From assembly GCA_025200525.1 (NCBI GenBank), contig CM045762.1, positions 192,918,148 through 192,982,147 of the forward strand: DNA of 64,000 nt, written 5' to 3'. This document shows positions 46,507 to 58,317 of the stretch, piece after piece. The position numbers were made by a program, and so were the translations under genes. The stretch comes from Camellia lanceoleosa (lineage: Eukaryota; Streptophyta; Magnoliopsida; Ericales; Theaceae). The notes under the pieces are model-generated. The model saw only the letters and a list, made by a program, of their open reading frames with translations, did no database searches and was not told the DNA's origin. Every line of letters starts with the position of its first letter. Position 1 is the stretch's first letter.

Positions 46507-46772
46507 TGTTCCCTTAGGATTTTAATTCACAAAACACTTCGCTCTCTTTCCATCAATCATTTGTTAGCCGAATTGATAGAAAAATGATGTTGTCATCTTT
46601 TTTACATTAAAATATATATCTTACCAATGATTATCCCTTTGTCTACACACCATCTGTATTTTTTTAGGTCATTTTAGCCTTATTATGAGGGAGGTTAGTG
46701 TAATTATGTCAAACTTGTGAGACTTGCTATATTTTATTACTAAATCTCCGAGATGGTCAGTGTAATTTACCC

Positions 46773-48094
46773 TTAATTTTTCTGTCAAAGATAACAATAC
46801 ATGTGGAAAATTAAATTTTGTATGGATGAATTATTTTGTCACCAAGTTAAAGCATCCAAATAAAAGAAAAGAAAAGAAAAAAGAAGTCTACAATAAAAAC
46901 AATTTTAACATTTTAATTTCATGAGAAAAAATATTTAAAATTTTGAATATAAATGCCCAAGTGAAAATATATATATATATATATATAACTGAAAAACTAA
47001 TAGTTTCACTTTGATCCATATCACAGGGCTGCAAGTGTTGCAATTTGAAAAACAAGTTGCAGATTTGCAAAACAAAGGGTCAAAGTGAGAAAATGGGCCA
47101 AATGAAAAAGTCTAATCTATTTATAGGAGGGTCACATGATCCACAATGACGAATTCCCCATATATTTTGGAATTTCGTTAGCATATGTCAGCTCATGTGT
47201 CAGAGCGTATCAATCCCTTGGGTTTTACCTTGATCCCCAAGCATCTGTACAAGAAACTCCATGGTGTGGTCTCTCTCTCAAATGAATTTACCAAAGACAA
47301 TGTCCCCCTACAGGATGACATGCCAAGTGATAACTTTGTCTCTAGCCAGAAAACCAGTCAATCCCAGAGTCCTACAGCGCTATGCTGAAAAACTCAGAAT
47401 ACCATAGTCCTGCCTCTTTGACTTAGGTATTGGGAGAGGAGCATGGCAAACCCTTCCGCGGGAGGTGAGATCCTGCTGTGTGAACACCACGGTGAGCTAT
47501 AGTTGAATGAGTCATTTGAGGCACTGTTTAAATCACTGCGGTACATCATGCGCTACATGGCATAGATTCCTTGGTGGGGATAAGTCTTTTCTAAGTAAAT
47601 CACTTAGACATGTCTTCATAAACGATAGACGTGTGAAGCCACATGTAAATCTTTAATCCGACATATACACAACATGAAATCTGCCATGTGTGCAACTGAC
47701 ATGAAGAGATCAGAGATATCCACAGACACCTCATGTAACGCAAAACAATAAATAAAGGAGAGACTGGGTGAAGTGATTAGCATATCTACACACATGCCAG
47801 GCTTGAACACTAAGACACACAAGGATGCAAACCACAATAGCTGGGACCAGTGGTGGTTCAAATTTTAGTTTCTGCCTCACACACAATGCAAGATTGAACA
47901 AACTGGCTCAAAAGTTAGCATAAAGACCTAACAGAAATGAAAAAATATCGTGGGTTCTCAACTGAGCATCAGAGTACAACTACACCAATAACCCATTTTT
48001 ATTATCAACATCTGACCTCAGTAATTCCTATTGCCACTTTCCAGAATATATGTTAGATAAAGACTTACCATGTACCTTAAAAAAAAGGACTTAC
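46773..48094. other. KUP intron DNA with one unassigned open frame
   Basis: A 67-codon frame at 47185-47388 begins MSAHVSERINPLGFTLIPKH and is Ser/Gln-rich at its end; sequence after it gives GEILLCEHHGEL in another frame. I do not recognise it. It could be a remnant of an old element. An (AT)n run lies at 46968-46987. Confidence 0.4.
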
Positions 48095-48304
48095 CCTTAT
48101 TGACAACGCAATGAAATGCCCCAGATCTGCAAACATAGCTTCAGTACCTGATGAGACCACACAAAAGCTCAGTGATTAAGGTGGCATGTTTCAAGAAAAG
48201 ATTCAGTATTCTTAGGTTCACGAAGTAAAATATTGTATACATTCAACAAATAATAACCAGTGTCTAGATTCATGAAAATGAGAGAAAGAGAAAAGAAAAA
48301 CTAA

Positions 48305-48986
48305 GGCTCTGTTTGGTTTAACTCTGGAAACATGATTCCACCCTTATGTTTCAATACTTTGTTTGGTTTAAGTTTTAAAAAATTGATTCCAAGGCCACAT
48401 TTCAAAACTCATTTGACAACATGTTTGCCAGGGTAGGGAGTTTTTGAATTTTGGTCTACCCGGTCGTCCGCCCAGTTGACCAGAACAGTACTTTTTTTTT
48501 TTTGACCATTTATTTAAAATTACCCAAAAAAAAAATTAAATAAAAATTAATTTGTCACAGAAATTTTTAAAAATTAAAAAAACATTTTTAAACAAAACAA
48601 TTTTTAAAAATATTCCAACCAAATATACAATCAAAAGCAATATTTTCGGAATTTTTTTAATTTTTTAAATAAAAAAATTAATTTTTTCAATAATTATTTT
48701 TTTGAATTAAATTTTAAAAAGAGTTTGGTTATGAGCTTTGAATAGAATTTTCAATAGAGTTTTGAATTGTGTGTTTAATTATGAGTTTAAGTTTTTTAAT
48801 TAAGTTTTAAAAATTCTTTCCAAAACTCATAATCAAATAACTTTTCTTATTTCAAAAATTCAACACTCAATTCAAAACTCATAACCAAACAAATTTTCTC
48901 TTTTCAAATCATAATTTCAAAACTCACAAACTCAAAACACAACTCCACATTTAAATCATAATTCTAAAACTAAACCAAATGCTACC
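48305..48986. mobile_element. Tourist-like MITE in a KUP intron
   Basis: Inverted ends GGCTCTGTTTGGTTT and AAACCAAATGCTACC, flanked by TAA on both sides. 682 bp, AT-rich, non-coding. Confidence 0.7.
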
Positions 48987-50490
48987 TAAAATTCCAATTT
49001 TCCAAACTCATTTCTGAAAACATGGAACAAGGCACAAGTGCACAGATCCCATATACCTGTGATGGAGAGAAGGATCCCTCCAAGCGAAATCCATCCATCT
49101 TTACCAGTATCACTAACGAACTTGATGATATAATGTGGAGAAATTGCATAAACAATTTTCGGGTTCCAATATATGGTATTGTACAACCCAATAGCAAAAA
49201 TTGATATCAACCAGATAATCACAATTGGTGCAAACATAAAAGTTACCCTGTGGGTGCCATAATGCTGCAATGCAAACAGGCCAACCAATATGACACAAGC
49301 AAGCAATAGCACTTCCCCTACATAGAAGAAAGCAGTGACAATTAGGAAAATAAAGCCAGCACATTGTCTCAAAACATAAGCAGCGAAACTAAAATGACAA
49401 CAAGTTACCATTTTTCAAATTCTGTACTCTATCTTGAAGCCCGATACCGATGACAGAACTGCAATTAAAAATAAAAATAAAAAATGAGCCCAACATTAGA
49501 CCTCTTTAATCCATGAGAAAATTCACAAGATCCAAGGGAAGTTCCATACTTCAAAGTTATCAAATAAGAAACTAAGAGCAACAAACCATTGCTGGGACCA
49601 TTTGACGATCAAAGTCTCTAAATAGAGATTGATCCAAAAAGGAAAATGCTACTTAACAAAAGATACAGCACTACAACAAAATTGAATTTTTACGGCTTGC
49701 AATGCATGTCGTAAAAACTCTTTCACGGCATACACACAAATGCCGTTATATGACATGCCGTGAAAAGTTGAGCATCATTTACGACATGCAGGTAAAGTTG
49801 TAAAAAGTAATAAATTAAACATTAATGACATTTTGTATGTCATATTATTTTTTACGACATTTTTGTCATGCCATAAATCATCATACTTTCCATGGCATAA
49901 TTTTGCATGTCGTAGAAGGTTATTTTGAATATATTTATGGCATACTTTGCATGCCGTATATAATATTTTATGGCATTTTCTTACATGTCATAAATCATCA
50001 CACTTCTCACCACATAATTTTATACGCCGTAGAAGGTCATTTTTAATATACTTATATGACATACAAAGTATATATAATCTGTTACGGCATTTTCTTGTAT
50101 GTCATAAATCATTACACTTTTTATGACAATTTTATATGCCGTAGAAGGTTATTTTTAAAATATAATATATATATATACAGGAATATAACCTTGCCTAACA
50201 ATTTCAAGATTCAACTGTTAATAAGAAAATGGGCATTCACAATAACAATTAGATCAGCAAATTAATAAGAATTTCACAAAACAATATGTTATACTCTAGT
50301 AACGGAAATAAGCTGCTTCTGGTGGAGTAACATAATGCAAATGTAGTAATAAACATCAAGCTTTGACCTTTGATATAGGAAATGCAATACTAGAAAATAT
50401 ATCAATGCATTAATACATTAGTTAAAGTTGAAGAAACTGATGCAATGTAAAATACGTCTGGTCTAAACAATATGTTATGCAATGTAAAAT

Positions 50491-50584
50491 ATGGAACTGG
50501 AGATGATGTGGATTCAAGTGCCGATGAACCAACTGAAGAAAGCACCAATAAATCAGACCCTGGGGTCATTGTCTTGGATGATTA
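50491..50584 (+). other. Acidic C-terminal-like peptide remnant
   Basis: GTGDDVDSSADEPTEEST continuing to PGVIVLDD and a stop. The acidic, Ser/Thr-rich ending looks like a protein C-terminus, but I cannot name it. It lies inside the CACTA-type element and may be another captured piece or transposase debris. Confidence 0.3.
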
Positions 50585-50589
50585 ACACT

Positions 50590-53476
50590 AATACGCGTAA
50601 GGTTACTAGCTGAATTGCTAAACTTTTTTTTCTTTTTCTTTATGATGATAGTGATTAGTCTGTTTCAATCTAATTAACTAGAAATGTTCTAAACTCCTAA
50701 AGCAGTGTTTTACAGCTGAATTTTTTTTAATAGAAACTTAGTTTCCTTCAATTTTTAATAGGAAATCATACCTTCTGTGTTCTTGCCTTCCATCTCCAAT
50801 TTGAAAGATTGCTAATTGAAGACGTATTGTCTAGCCTAATTGAACTCATCTTCTCTAGCCTAGTTACCTAATTGAACAAGTCTTGTCTAGCCTAATCTCT
50901 GAGACTTACCTGATCAGTTTTTGGTAAGAGTAATGCTAGGGATAAGAAACTCAAACAAAGAAAAATATGAAGAAACACAAGTGTGGTCGAGATTCATTCA
51001 ATGTGTAGGTTTCATCATACAAATATTAAATTTCCACAACTGACACTGCACTCAAGTAAATCACAAGTCACAGGTATAAACATTCATATTAGAAAGCCTA
51101 TTCTCGATTTAACATAGCACAAATAGAATGATATTCCAGTTGGTGCAACAACAATATCATATCATTAATTCTGTACCACCAATTACATGACCATTTCCTT
51201 CACTACTGGGTTGCAGAAATATTTACTGCATCAAACCAAAACACCTAAGTTTTCATTGTGTAACAAAATTCACATAATCTACTACCTCACAAAAAGACTC
51301 CAAAACATAATAATCATAATAAATTATCATGTTCATCTGAAAAAATACACTTCACACAAGATGGAAAAAAATATCCTAAAACTAATTCGTTAAAAGATTG
51401 CATCACAGCTAGTAGTAGAGGAGAACTAGTCAAGCCCAACAAGCATTCGGTTATATGAAAATCAAATGTTCCTACTTCTCATTAATCATGCAACACTTCC
51501 ACACTAATCCGTCCTCACGTAGTGCTCATCTTCATCATTAGTATTTGCACCAAGTCTAGATGCATCTAAAGGTGCAGATGGCATAACCTCTGACTAAACC
51601 AGTGGTGGTGATATACCCAAATGCTAATTGTGTGATGATGTTTCAAACCTGTTTTGGTTAATCTCTGTTTCTGGCAATCACTTCACTCAATTGGTTGCAC
51701 AATTATTACTTATTCAAGCCTTTGTCTCATGCTTCTTGCTTATCCTCCTTTCCCCTCTCAATTGTTTTTTCTGCTGTTACTTTGTAGTATTTTATTTTAA
51801 TTTTTTTCCTTTTTGTCATTACAGTATTATGATGCTATCTAAAACTTTCTGCTTACAGCTCCAAAATTATGTCCTTTTCATTAGCTGATTAAGAGCTCCT
51901 TCATCAAACTGATGAAAATGCAGCTAGCAACCCTCTACGGAGCCCAATCTATGTTAAATGAAATGCTTTGATCAATCAAAGGCACAATACCATATTAATG
52001 AAGTTTGGGCACTTCCAAGTTCTTAGTCTGTGTTTGTCATAGATTTTGGATTGTCAAATGTTTATGCTTTTTCAAATATGGCTTTTTTAATGCATTATTA
52101 TACCATGTTGATTACTTGATTGTATTTTGAATATATTATGAAAGAGTCAAGATAAGGTCATGACAGATTAAATGAGTACTTTCTCAAAGTTTAGTTTTCA
52201 ATTTCATAGATTGTGCATTTGATCGTGAAGAACTTTAAAATCAGAAATGATTCGGTTGACATAGTGAATGTTGCCGTTGGCAATGTCCCCAACAACATTA
52301 AACATAAGATGTACTCTTCCATCTGCCATATAGAATGAGATGGAATCAGTTAAACAATAGGTGATATCTTGCAAATCAAGTGATTAAAACCCAAGTTTGA
52401 CTATCTCCAGCAACCAGTTACTGGTATAGCCTCAATTTAAATTGTGTTACAATGCAAAACGTGCCAAGTTCTTGTGTGGTATATCATATATGGATACCTA
52501 GACTTGGGTACGAGTGTTGTGTACAGGTTTGTGTTTAAGTGTGTCATATCATCTAATTGTCATGTCCAAGAGGATACCAGACTATGGCTTGATTTCATAT
52601 TTCTTAAGTACTTTATTTATTTAGAGTAAAATTGTGTTTATCAACTAATGTAGAGTATTCTAGACATAAAATGAGAGTTTTATGCAAAGTTATGAGGTAC
52701 ACTCAATACATAATGTGTGCATGTCCAACTAGACATAATTATGATTGCCATTTCTTCTTCTTCTTTTTCTTCTTAGTTTAACCTTCCTTCTTAGAGGTTT
52801 ATTATTTCTATGATTATTCTCTCCATATGGTGATTTTTATTTCTGCAAGTGTACCTCTTAGACTGTTGAAATGAAACATTTGACCTGTGGATGGTGTGTT
52901 TCTTTCTTTATTTAGCCTACTTGAATGTTGTAGATCTGTTGATTAGATTTGTATCGGCTATCCAACTGGGATAAATTGGCTTGAGTTGTTGACATGATAT
53001 GAACTTTCATTTTGGTGAGTCTCAACAGTTTTCTTCTCCCAATCTATCTGTCATTTCCATTATTGTCAAATAGCGAACCGAACCGTGAATCGTTTTGCTA
53101 CAATAGTGAATCATGAATCATAAGAGCACTTTATTTAATACAATCTAATATAATCTATGAAAAAATAACATATTCTTATACATGTATATATACATATAAA
53201 AATACACACAATGTTTAAAATAAAATGAATATCAATAGAACTAAATTATATATACATGTATATATAATTAAGTTCATTAATATAATTAATTGATCTCTTT
53301 ATTTCTTGATAGAGGGGTGAAACATCTTTTTGGTTGAAACTCATATCAAAACGTATGAATCTAATCATGAATCACACAATTCTTACAGCCATGGTCCTTT
53401 CTGTTTAGAAGCCTTACATATTTGATATTATTACTTAAATTGATTTTTGTTGTTCCATTTACTTCTACATATTCAG
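50590..53476. other. CACTA interior, no gene recognised
   Basis: AT-rich DNA. On the minus strand near 51480-51600 a frame reads MPSAPLDASRLGANTNDEDE; the phrase TNDEDEH recurs on the plus strand at 53776. It is too short to assign. Confidence 0.4.
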
Positions 53477-53784
53477 GTGGTGGATTTGGTTAGACGAGCA
53501 GTGCCCCTTGCCCTGACACTTGAAGATGACCCCAGGAGGGATGAGCTAAAGAAGTTCCAGGAGAAGAAGGAAGAAATCGACATGCTGGCACATAAGCAGG
53601 TCCGGCGCATCCTCTGGTCAGGGCTAGGGTTGGCTATCATGCAGGTCGGGCTCTTTTTCGTCTTACATTCTGGGAATTCTCATGGGATGTTATGGAGCCA
53701 ATTGCATTTTTCACCACCACAACTGGCTTAGTCATAGGTTATGCCTACTTCCTGTTTACTTCGAGACCCCCAACTTACCAATGA
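53477..53784 (+). pseudogene. Mitochondrial calcium uniporter (MCU), last-exon fragment
   Basis: MCU is the pore of the inner-membrane calcium channel. After an ATTCAG acceptor the frame reads [40 protein letters not shown] and [13 protein letters not shown] (first membrane helix). One base is then lost near 53660. In the shifted frame the sequence continues [18 protein letters not shown] (the W-D-x-M-E-P selectivity filter) and [18 protein letters not shown] (second helix), ending at TGA 53782-53784, where the family goes on for several dozen residues. The upstream exon is absent and the neighbours are CACTA sequence, so it is a captured, dead fragment. Confidence 0.87.
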
Positions 53785-54201
53785 TGAAGATGAGCACCAA
53801 GTCTAGACTGCTTAATTGTCAATTACATTCAAACTATAACTTATTGATTCTAAATATATGTATATATTTTCTGTGGTGTCCTATCAATTTGATCTTCAAG
53901 CACAAGCAAGGGCTCATAGGATTCTTAAAACCCATGAAATAGTGTGAACTTCAATATTACATAGTTGTAGCAGTAATACAGCATACAGTGAATCAGTTGT
54001 CAAGCATAGCAGTTAAATTTAATAATACTAACTAAGCAACTAATATCTCCATCAAAATTCAGAACAAAGCAAAATTCAACTAGCAATTGGAAAAAAAATT
54101 CTGTTAAGAACAGAGACATTCAAACCATCAAAACATGTTACATAACCAAATCAATAGAAATTTTCATTGAAGAGCCATAAACACAACACAGTTCAAAATA
54201 C

Positions 54202-54261
54202 CTCATAAGCTCCTGTCTCTCTATGAATCCTTGCTGCTTGAGATCATAAAGTTGAAATGAA
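54202..54261 (-). pseudogene. Calcineurin B-like (CBL) calcium sensor, single exon
   Basis: The 60-bp exon encodes [20 protein letters not shown] between TAG and GT splice borders. This is the conserved EF-hand region of plant CBL proteins (family: [20 protein letters not shown]), which bind CIPK kinases. No other CBL exon is visible on either side. The exon is open and keeps its splice sites, but alone it has no function. It lies 0.4 kb from the uniporter fragment, on the opposite strand, within the same CACTA-type element. Confidence 0.75.
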
Positions 54262-54554
54262 CTACAAGGGAGAAAAATTTAGGTTAATTGAATAGAAATC
54301 AAATCAAAATCAAAACCCTATAAATCAAAATCAAAATCAAAGAGAGAGGAGAGAGGAGAAACTGAATTAATCGAATAAGGGATGCAATCCAAGGCTGTCA
54401 CCGAATTAATCCGAGGCTCGGAATTAAAATCAAATGCCAAGCTCGGAATCAATCGATTGGTGCTCGTGTAACTAACATCATCGGACGGGCAGTGGCTGGT
54501 GGTGGTCGCTGGTGGTGCTCGTGTGTTTGTGTGAGATGTCGATGGAGAGAAGAG

Positions 54555-54570
54555 AGAGAGAGAGAGAGAG
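54555..54570. repeat. (GA)n microsatellite
   Basis: Eight GA units; beyond it lies AT-rich DNA with a duplicated GATTGCTAATAAATCTGTT phrase at 54609 and 54656. Confidence 0.8.
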
Positions 54571-55416
54571 ACGTATATACAAAAAGAAAATAAATGTGTG
54601 GGCTAACAGATTGCTAATAAATCTGTTCAAAAAAAAAAATGTTATTTTAAATCAGATTGCTAATAAATCTGTTAAAAAAACAAAGAAAAATTGAAATAAA
54701 AAAAAAATTGAAATGCAAAGAATGTGTAATTTTAACAATATTAATAAATAAATGAAATTTGGAGTAGAAAATTTTAGAAAAAAAGATGTAAGTTTATAAA
54801 TTATTTTTGTATTAAAAAAATCTAGATTATAATTAGAATATCTAGTTTATTGAGGAAAAAAAGATAAAAAAATTGTCCTATCTATTAGAAATTTATAAGT
54901 ATTTAAGAACTTCTAGAATTTTTTATTATTATTTATAATTAAAATATAATTTCTCTAGAGAATGAGACGATTTGGAACAAAAATAGGTATGGATTTAGAA
55001 TGAAAAGAAGTGTGGCATAAGTTCTTAAATAAATTTTTTTTTTAACTTTTTAAATTCAAATAATTTACATATACTTAGAAGGAAAAATATTTTTTAATTT
55101 TCTAAAAATATCATTAAATTCAAAAACATATAAAATTTAATATTTTACGACATGAAATGTATGTTGTCTTAAGTGTAAATATTTTATAACATATTTTTGT
55201 ATGTCGTGAAAATATATATTTTTTACGGCATACTTTTGCATGCCATAAAAAAATCAGATTGTATTTATTTATTTATTTTTGTACAAGTTTTCACGACATT
55301 CATTAGCATGTCGTGTAAAACTATAATATTTTACAACATGAAATATATGAAGTCTTAAGTATAAATATTTTACGACATATTTTTGTAAATTGTAAAAACA
55401 TACATTTTTTATGGCA

Positions 55417-56864
55417 TAATCTGATGATTGACTTATTGACATAACATAGCCCGCAAATAGTGTCCGAGATATTATGCAACAAACGTGATGATAGGTGAAT
55501 AGACCCAGCCAATTTTGTTTAATAGTTACCATTGGATCTCGAAGTCGTCATCACCACCCATTAGGTGATAGTTGCCTAACCAAGGGAATTTTGAGGAATT
55601 TTAATGATTACAACCATAATGATCAATCTAAACAATTGTCTTTTCATTATTTATTGTTTCCCGAAATGTGCCCCAATTTATTTTTAAAGTGCATGATCAA
55701 ATTTCAACATGTATTTTTTTTCAAAATCCATTTTCAAAATAAAGTTCCTTTTTTTATTTAAATTTTCAAAGTTTTCCTTTCCTCTTTTTTCAAAATTTTT
55801 CAGGAGTTCAGATTTTATTCCAATGAATCAATCAAACAATCATCTTTTAGCCAAATATTTTATAGAGGAACCAAAATTTTATTCAAAATGAGAGACATGG
55901 TCATCACTTCCTTGTCTAACATTTCTCCATAAAATTAAGATTCCCTCACAGTCAGTGGCCCAAAGATTTTTACTTCATGAAAAGAACTTTTCATAATTTC
56001 CGAACTCTACTCAAATTTTATTTTCAAAAACATCTAAAGAATTTTAGATCTTATTCAAAGAAATCAATCAAACAGCTACCTCATAGTCAAATGTCTTCTA
56101 AGAAATTCAAAATTTTATTTCAAAGTGAAAAACTCAGTCAGTACCTCCCTATCTAACACTTTTGCATGAAATCAAATTTTGTCTAAAGTCAAAAAACCTA
56201 AATATTTCTGTCTAATTAAAAACTTTCCATAATTTCTAAAATTCTACTCAGGTTTTCTTTCAAAATTCTTTCTTCCCACAGAGCTTTGCATTTTATTCCA
56301 AATATCTAATCAAACAATTGTCACCTTGTAAAATATCTTTTAGGGGATTTGGAATTTTATTCAAAATTGAAGATTTGATCACCACTTTCTTATCTACCAC
56401 TTTTCAAAAAAGTTGAAATTCCCCCTAAAGTCAATGACTTAAAAATTCTTATTCAATCAAACACCTTCCATAACCTCCAAAAGTCTACTTAAGTTGGAAA
56501 GTTTTTTTATTTTAGAAGTTATTCTTTAATCACATGTTTTCTTGGGGATTTAAATTTTAAAAAGGAAACCTTCTTCTTCTTCTTCTTCTTCTTCTTCTTC
56601 TTCTTCTTTTTTTTTTTTTATCACTAAGGTAAGAATCCAAATTCAAATTCAAACTCAAACTCAAATTCTTTAAAATTGGGAAACCACTCCCGTAATTTAC
56701 TACTGATTACTAAAATCATGATCAAAATATGAATCACGGCCAAAATTGAACCCCCAAATCTTTGTAATTGGATCATTGATCCAAATAACTCGGATTGCCA
56801 CAGAATCAAATCACTGCCATATCAGACTCTAGATTTTGGGAATGAAATCACAATCTTTCTGATT
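55417..56864. repeat. 1.7-kb tandem repeat, unit 1 (5'-truncated)
   Basis: Aligns to 58622-60013 of unit 2. It begins at ATAATCTGATG and runs to CAATCTTTCTGATT. Inside it the phrase AATCAATCAAACA or close variants returns near 55617, 55826, 56063 and 56303, with matching flanks, so each unit holds about four diverged ~235-bp monomers. Confidence 0.88.
56572..56606. repeat. (CTT)n microsatellite
   Basis: About twelve CTT units; unit 2 has a CT run at the equivalent place (59801-59827). Confidence 0.9.
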
Positions 56865-58305
56865 TTTTTTTTTTTTTGATCAGCAAAGAAAAATTTCATT
56901 TAACAGCATGAAATTAAAAGTACAGGAAGATGAGATGCATCGAGAGAGATTCGAAAGTATAAAAATACCCCTACTACTGCTACTCGCATCCATACAACCA
57001 ACCCCTAAGCCTCTCAAATTTTTAAATAAAAAAGTTAAGAAGAACTTAACTAGATAATTAAAATACATGAATCCCCACATAATAACCCACAAAGACACCC
57101 AAAACAAACTAAAAAACTAAACAAGACCCACGGCACTGTTGCAAAACAAATTAAAATAGAAGAACTAAACTAAAGACAGCCATGCAGCCCGAAAACATCC
57201 ATGCCTCTGCCAAGACCACGTCACTGCTGCTACAAACTCCCAATGCCTTACGCCTGCACCTGATTACAACCCCACAAGACCCACTCCTATGCTAACACCC
57301 TATGCACACGCCACCTCTGCTGCAGCCTACACCACCTACGCCTCTGCTGCTGCAGCCTACACCACCTACACCGCTACTGCCCACACCACTCCATGCCGAG
57401 AAAAACTCTCTGGCCATGTGAAACTCCAAGCCAACACCGGACAGCAGCACCAAGAATTTGACAATGCAGCACCAAGACCCAAGTTCACACCCTCCACCTA
57501 CGCCTCTTCTTCTTCTTTCACACCCCCAAGATCTTCTTCTTATTTACACCCGCTGCAACTCCAAGACCCACCGCAAAACCAAGACCGAAGTTCTTCTTCT
57601 TTCTCACCAAGACCCAAGTTCACACCCTCCACCTACGCCTCTTCTTCTTTCACACCTCCAAGTTCTTCATCTTTCTCACACCTGCTGCAACTCCAAGACC
57701 CACTGCAGAACCAAGACCCAAGTTCTTCTTTCTCACACCCACTGCCTCTCCCCTGCTGCAATGATCTTCTTCTTTCGCACACCCAAGCTCTTCTACTTAC
57801 TGACACCTACTGCAGATCCAAAACCCGACAAAAACACCTACCAACCGTAGTGATATCACCATACATATGGAAGAAGTTCACCCCTCAAACTCTCACCCGA
57901 ACGGAGCGCATGAATGAAAACCAGACAGATCTGGAAACGCCCAAACAGAGCACCGATACTACTCCAAAAATTTGAACCAGTGAACACCCCTCAAGCTCCA
58001 ACTCGCACAAGAGCGCTCGAGTGAAGATCCTGGATGACAAAACACACCTCCAATTATTACAAAACACACCTAGGTGGGAAGATCATAGGGGGAAACAAGT
58101 TTATTAAAGGAAAAACCTAACAAACAAATGACGGAAAAAGCTAAGGCCAGCCGACCGCCATAGCCAAAGGCGGCGGCCGGCCGGCCCAAAGGAGGCCTGG
58201 GGAGGAGGTTTTTAGAGAGAGAGAGAGAGAGAGTTGAAATATTATTGTTACGTTTTTTTACGCTTTAGCTATTCAATGTAACGTGATCACGTAGAAAAGC
58301 TCTAA
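56865..58305 (-). mobile_element. Non-autonomous LINE-derived retroposon with poly-A tail
   Basis: A poly-T run at the left end, followed by GATCAGCAAAGAAAAATTTC, is a 3' LINE-type tail on the minus strand. It is flanked by AATCTTTCTGATT (left) and AATCTTTTTGATT (right), a 13-bp target duplication with one mismatch. The 5' part carries a GA/CT run and a GC-rich block (GGCCGGCCGGCC). The interior has CTG/CAG-rich DNA and an internal duplication (57470-57600 against 57605-57720). There is no reverse transcriptase. It is related to 33490-33900. Confidence 0.78.
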
Positions 58306-58317
58306 CGCCCCTTAATC

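Larger units (their letters stand above)
29732..46772. mobile_element. Small MITE, split by the LTR retrotransposon
   Basis: The left end is GGGTAAATTACACTAACC at 29732 and the right end is TCAGTGTAATTTACCC at 46772, which are inverted. Joining the two flanks outside the LTR element gives about 345 bp of MITE. The paired phrases TGGCATAATTACAC (left) and GTGTAATTATGTC (right) also invert. A related piece lies at 33268. The superfamily is unclear, as no clean target duplication was found. Confidence 0.7.
24362..49458 (-). pseudogene. KUP/HAK/KT potassium transporter, broken and stretched over 25 kb
   Basis: KUP proteins are multi-pass K+ transporters of the plasma membrane or tonoplast. Exons in gene order: 49409-49458 (SVSGL...VQNLKN), 49057-49317 ([31 protein letters not shown]), 48095-48147 (TEAMFADLGHF), 29467-29580 ([14 protein letters not shown]), 29111-29366 ([18 protein letters not shown]), and about 24362-25395 ([63 protein letters not shown]). 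The long hydrophilic C-terminus fits the KUP2/6/8 branch. Lesions include a frameshift near 49446, TGA for Arg at 29246-29248, a frameshift near 29150, TAG at 25317-25319, a one-base insertion near 25365 and a one-base loss near 24985. The acceptor at 29581 reads CAA. The N-terminal exons and the last residues are missing; the 3' end stops at the CACTA terminus. One intron holds the nested insertions of 29732-46772. Confidence 0.9.
49671..55417 (+). mobile_element. CACTA-type element carrying captured exons; right end lost
   Basis: The left end reads CACTACAACAAAATTG. Sub-terminal arrays of TTACGGCATGC/TTACGACATG motifs fill 49690-50180 and reappear at 55140-55415, as in CACTA elements. The expected GTTGTAGTG right terminus was not found; the sequence passes into the 1.7-kb tandem repeat at about 55417. 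It contains a calcium uniporter exon (plus) and a CBL exon (minus) and no transposase that I can recognise. Confidence 0.7.

Noticed and set aside
57289..57975. 228-codon plus-strand open frame rich in Ala, Tyr, Thr, Ser and Pro
   Set aside because: It is antisense to a non-autonomous LINE derivative, is low in complexity, and contains an internal duplication. A second long frame overlaps it. Better explained by CTG/CTT-rich repeat DNA.
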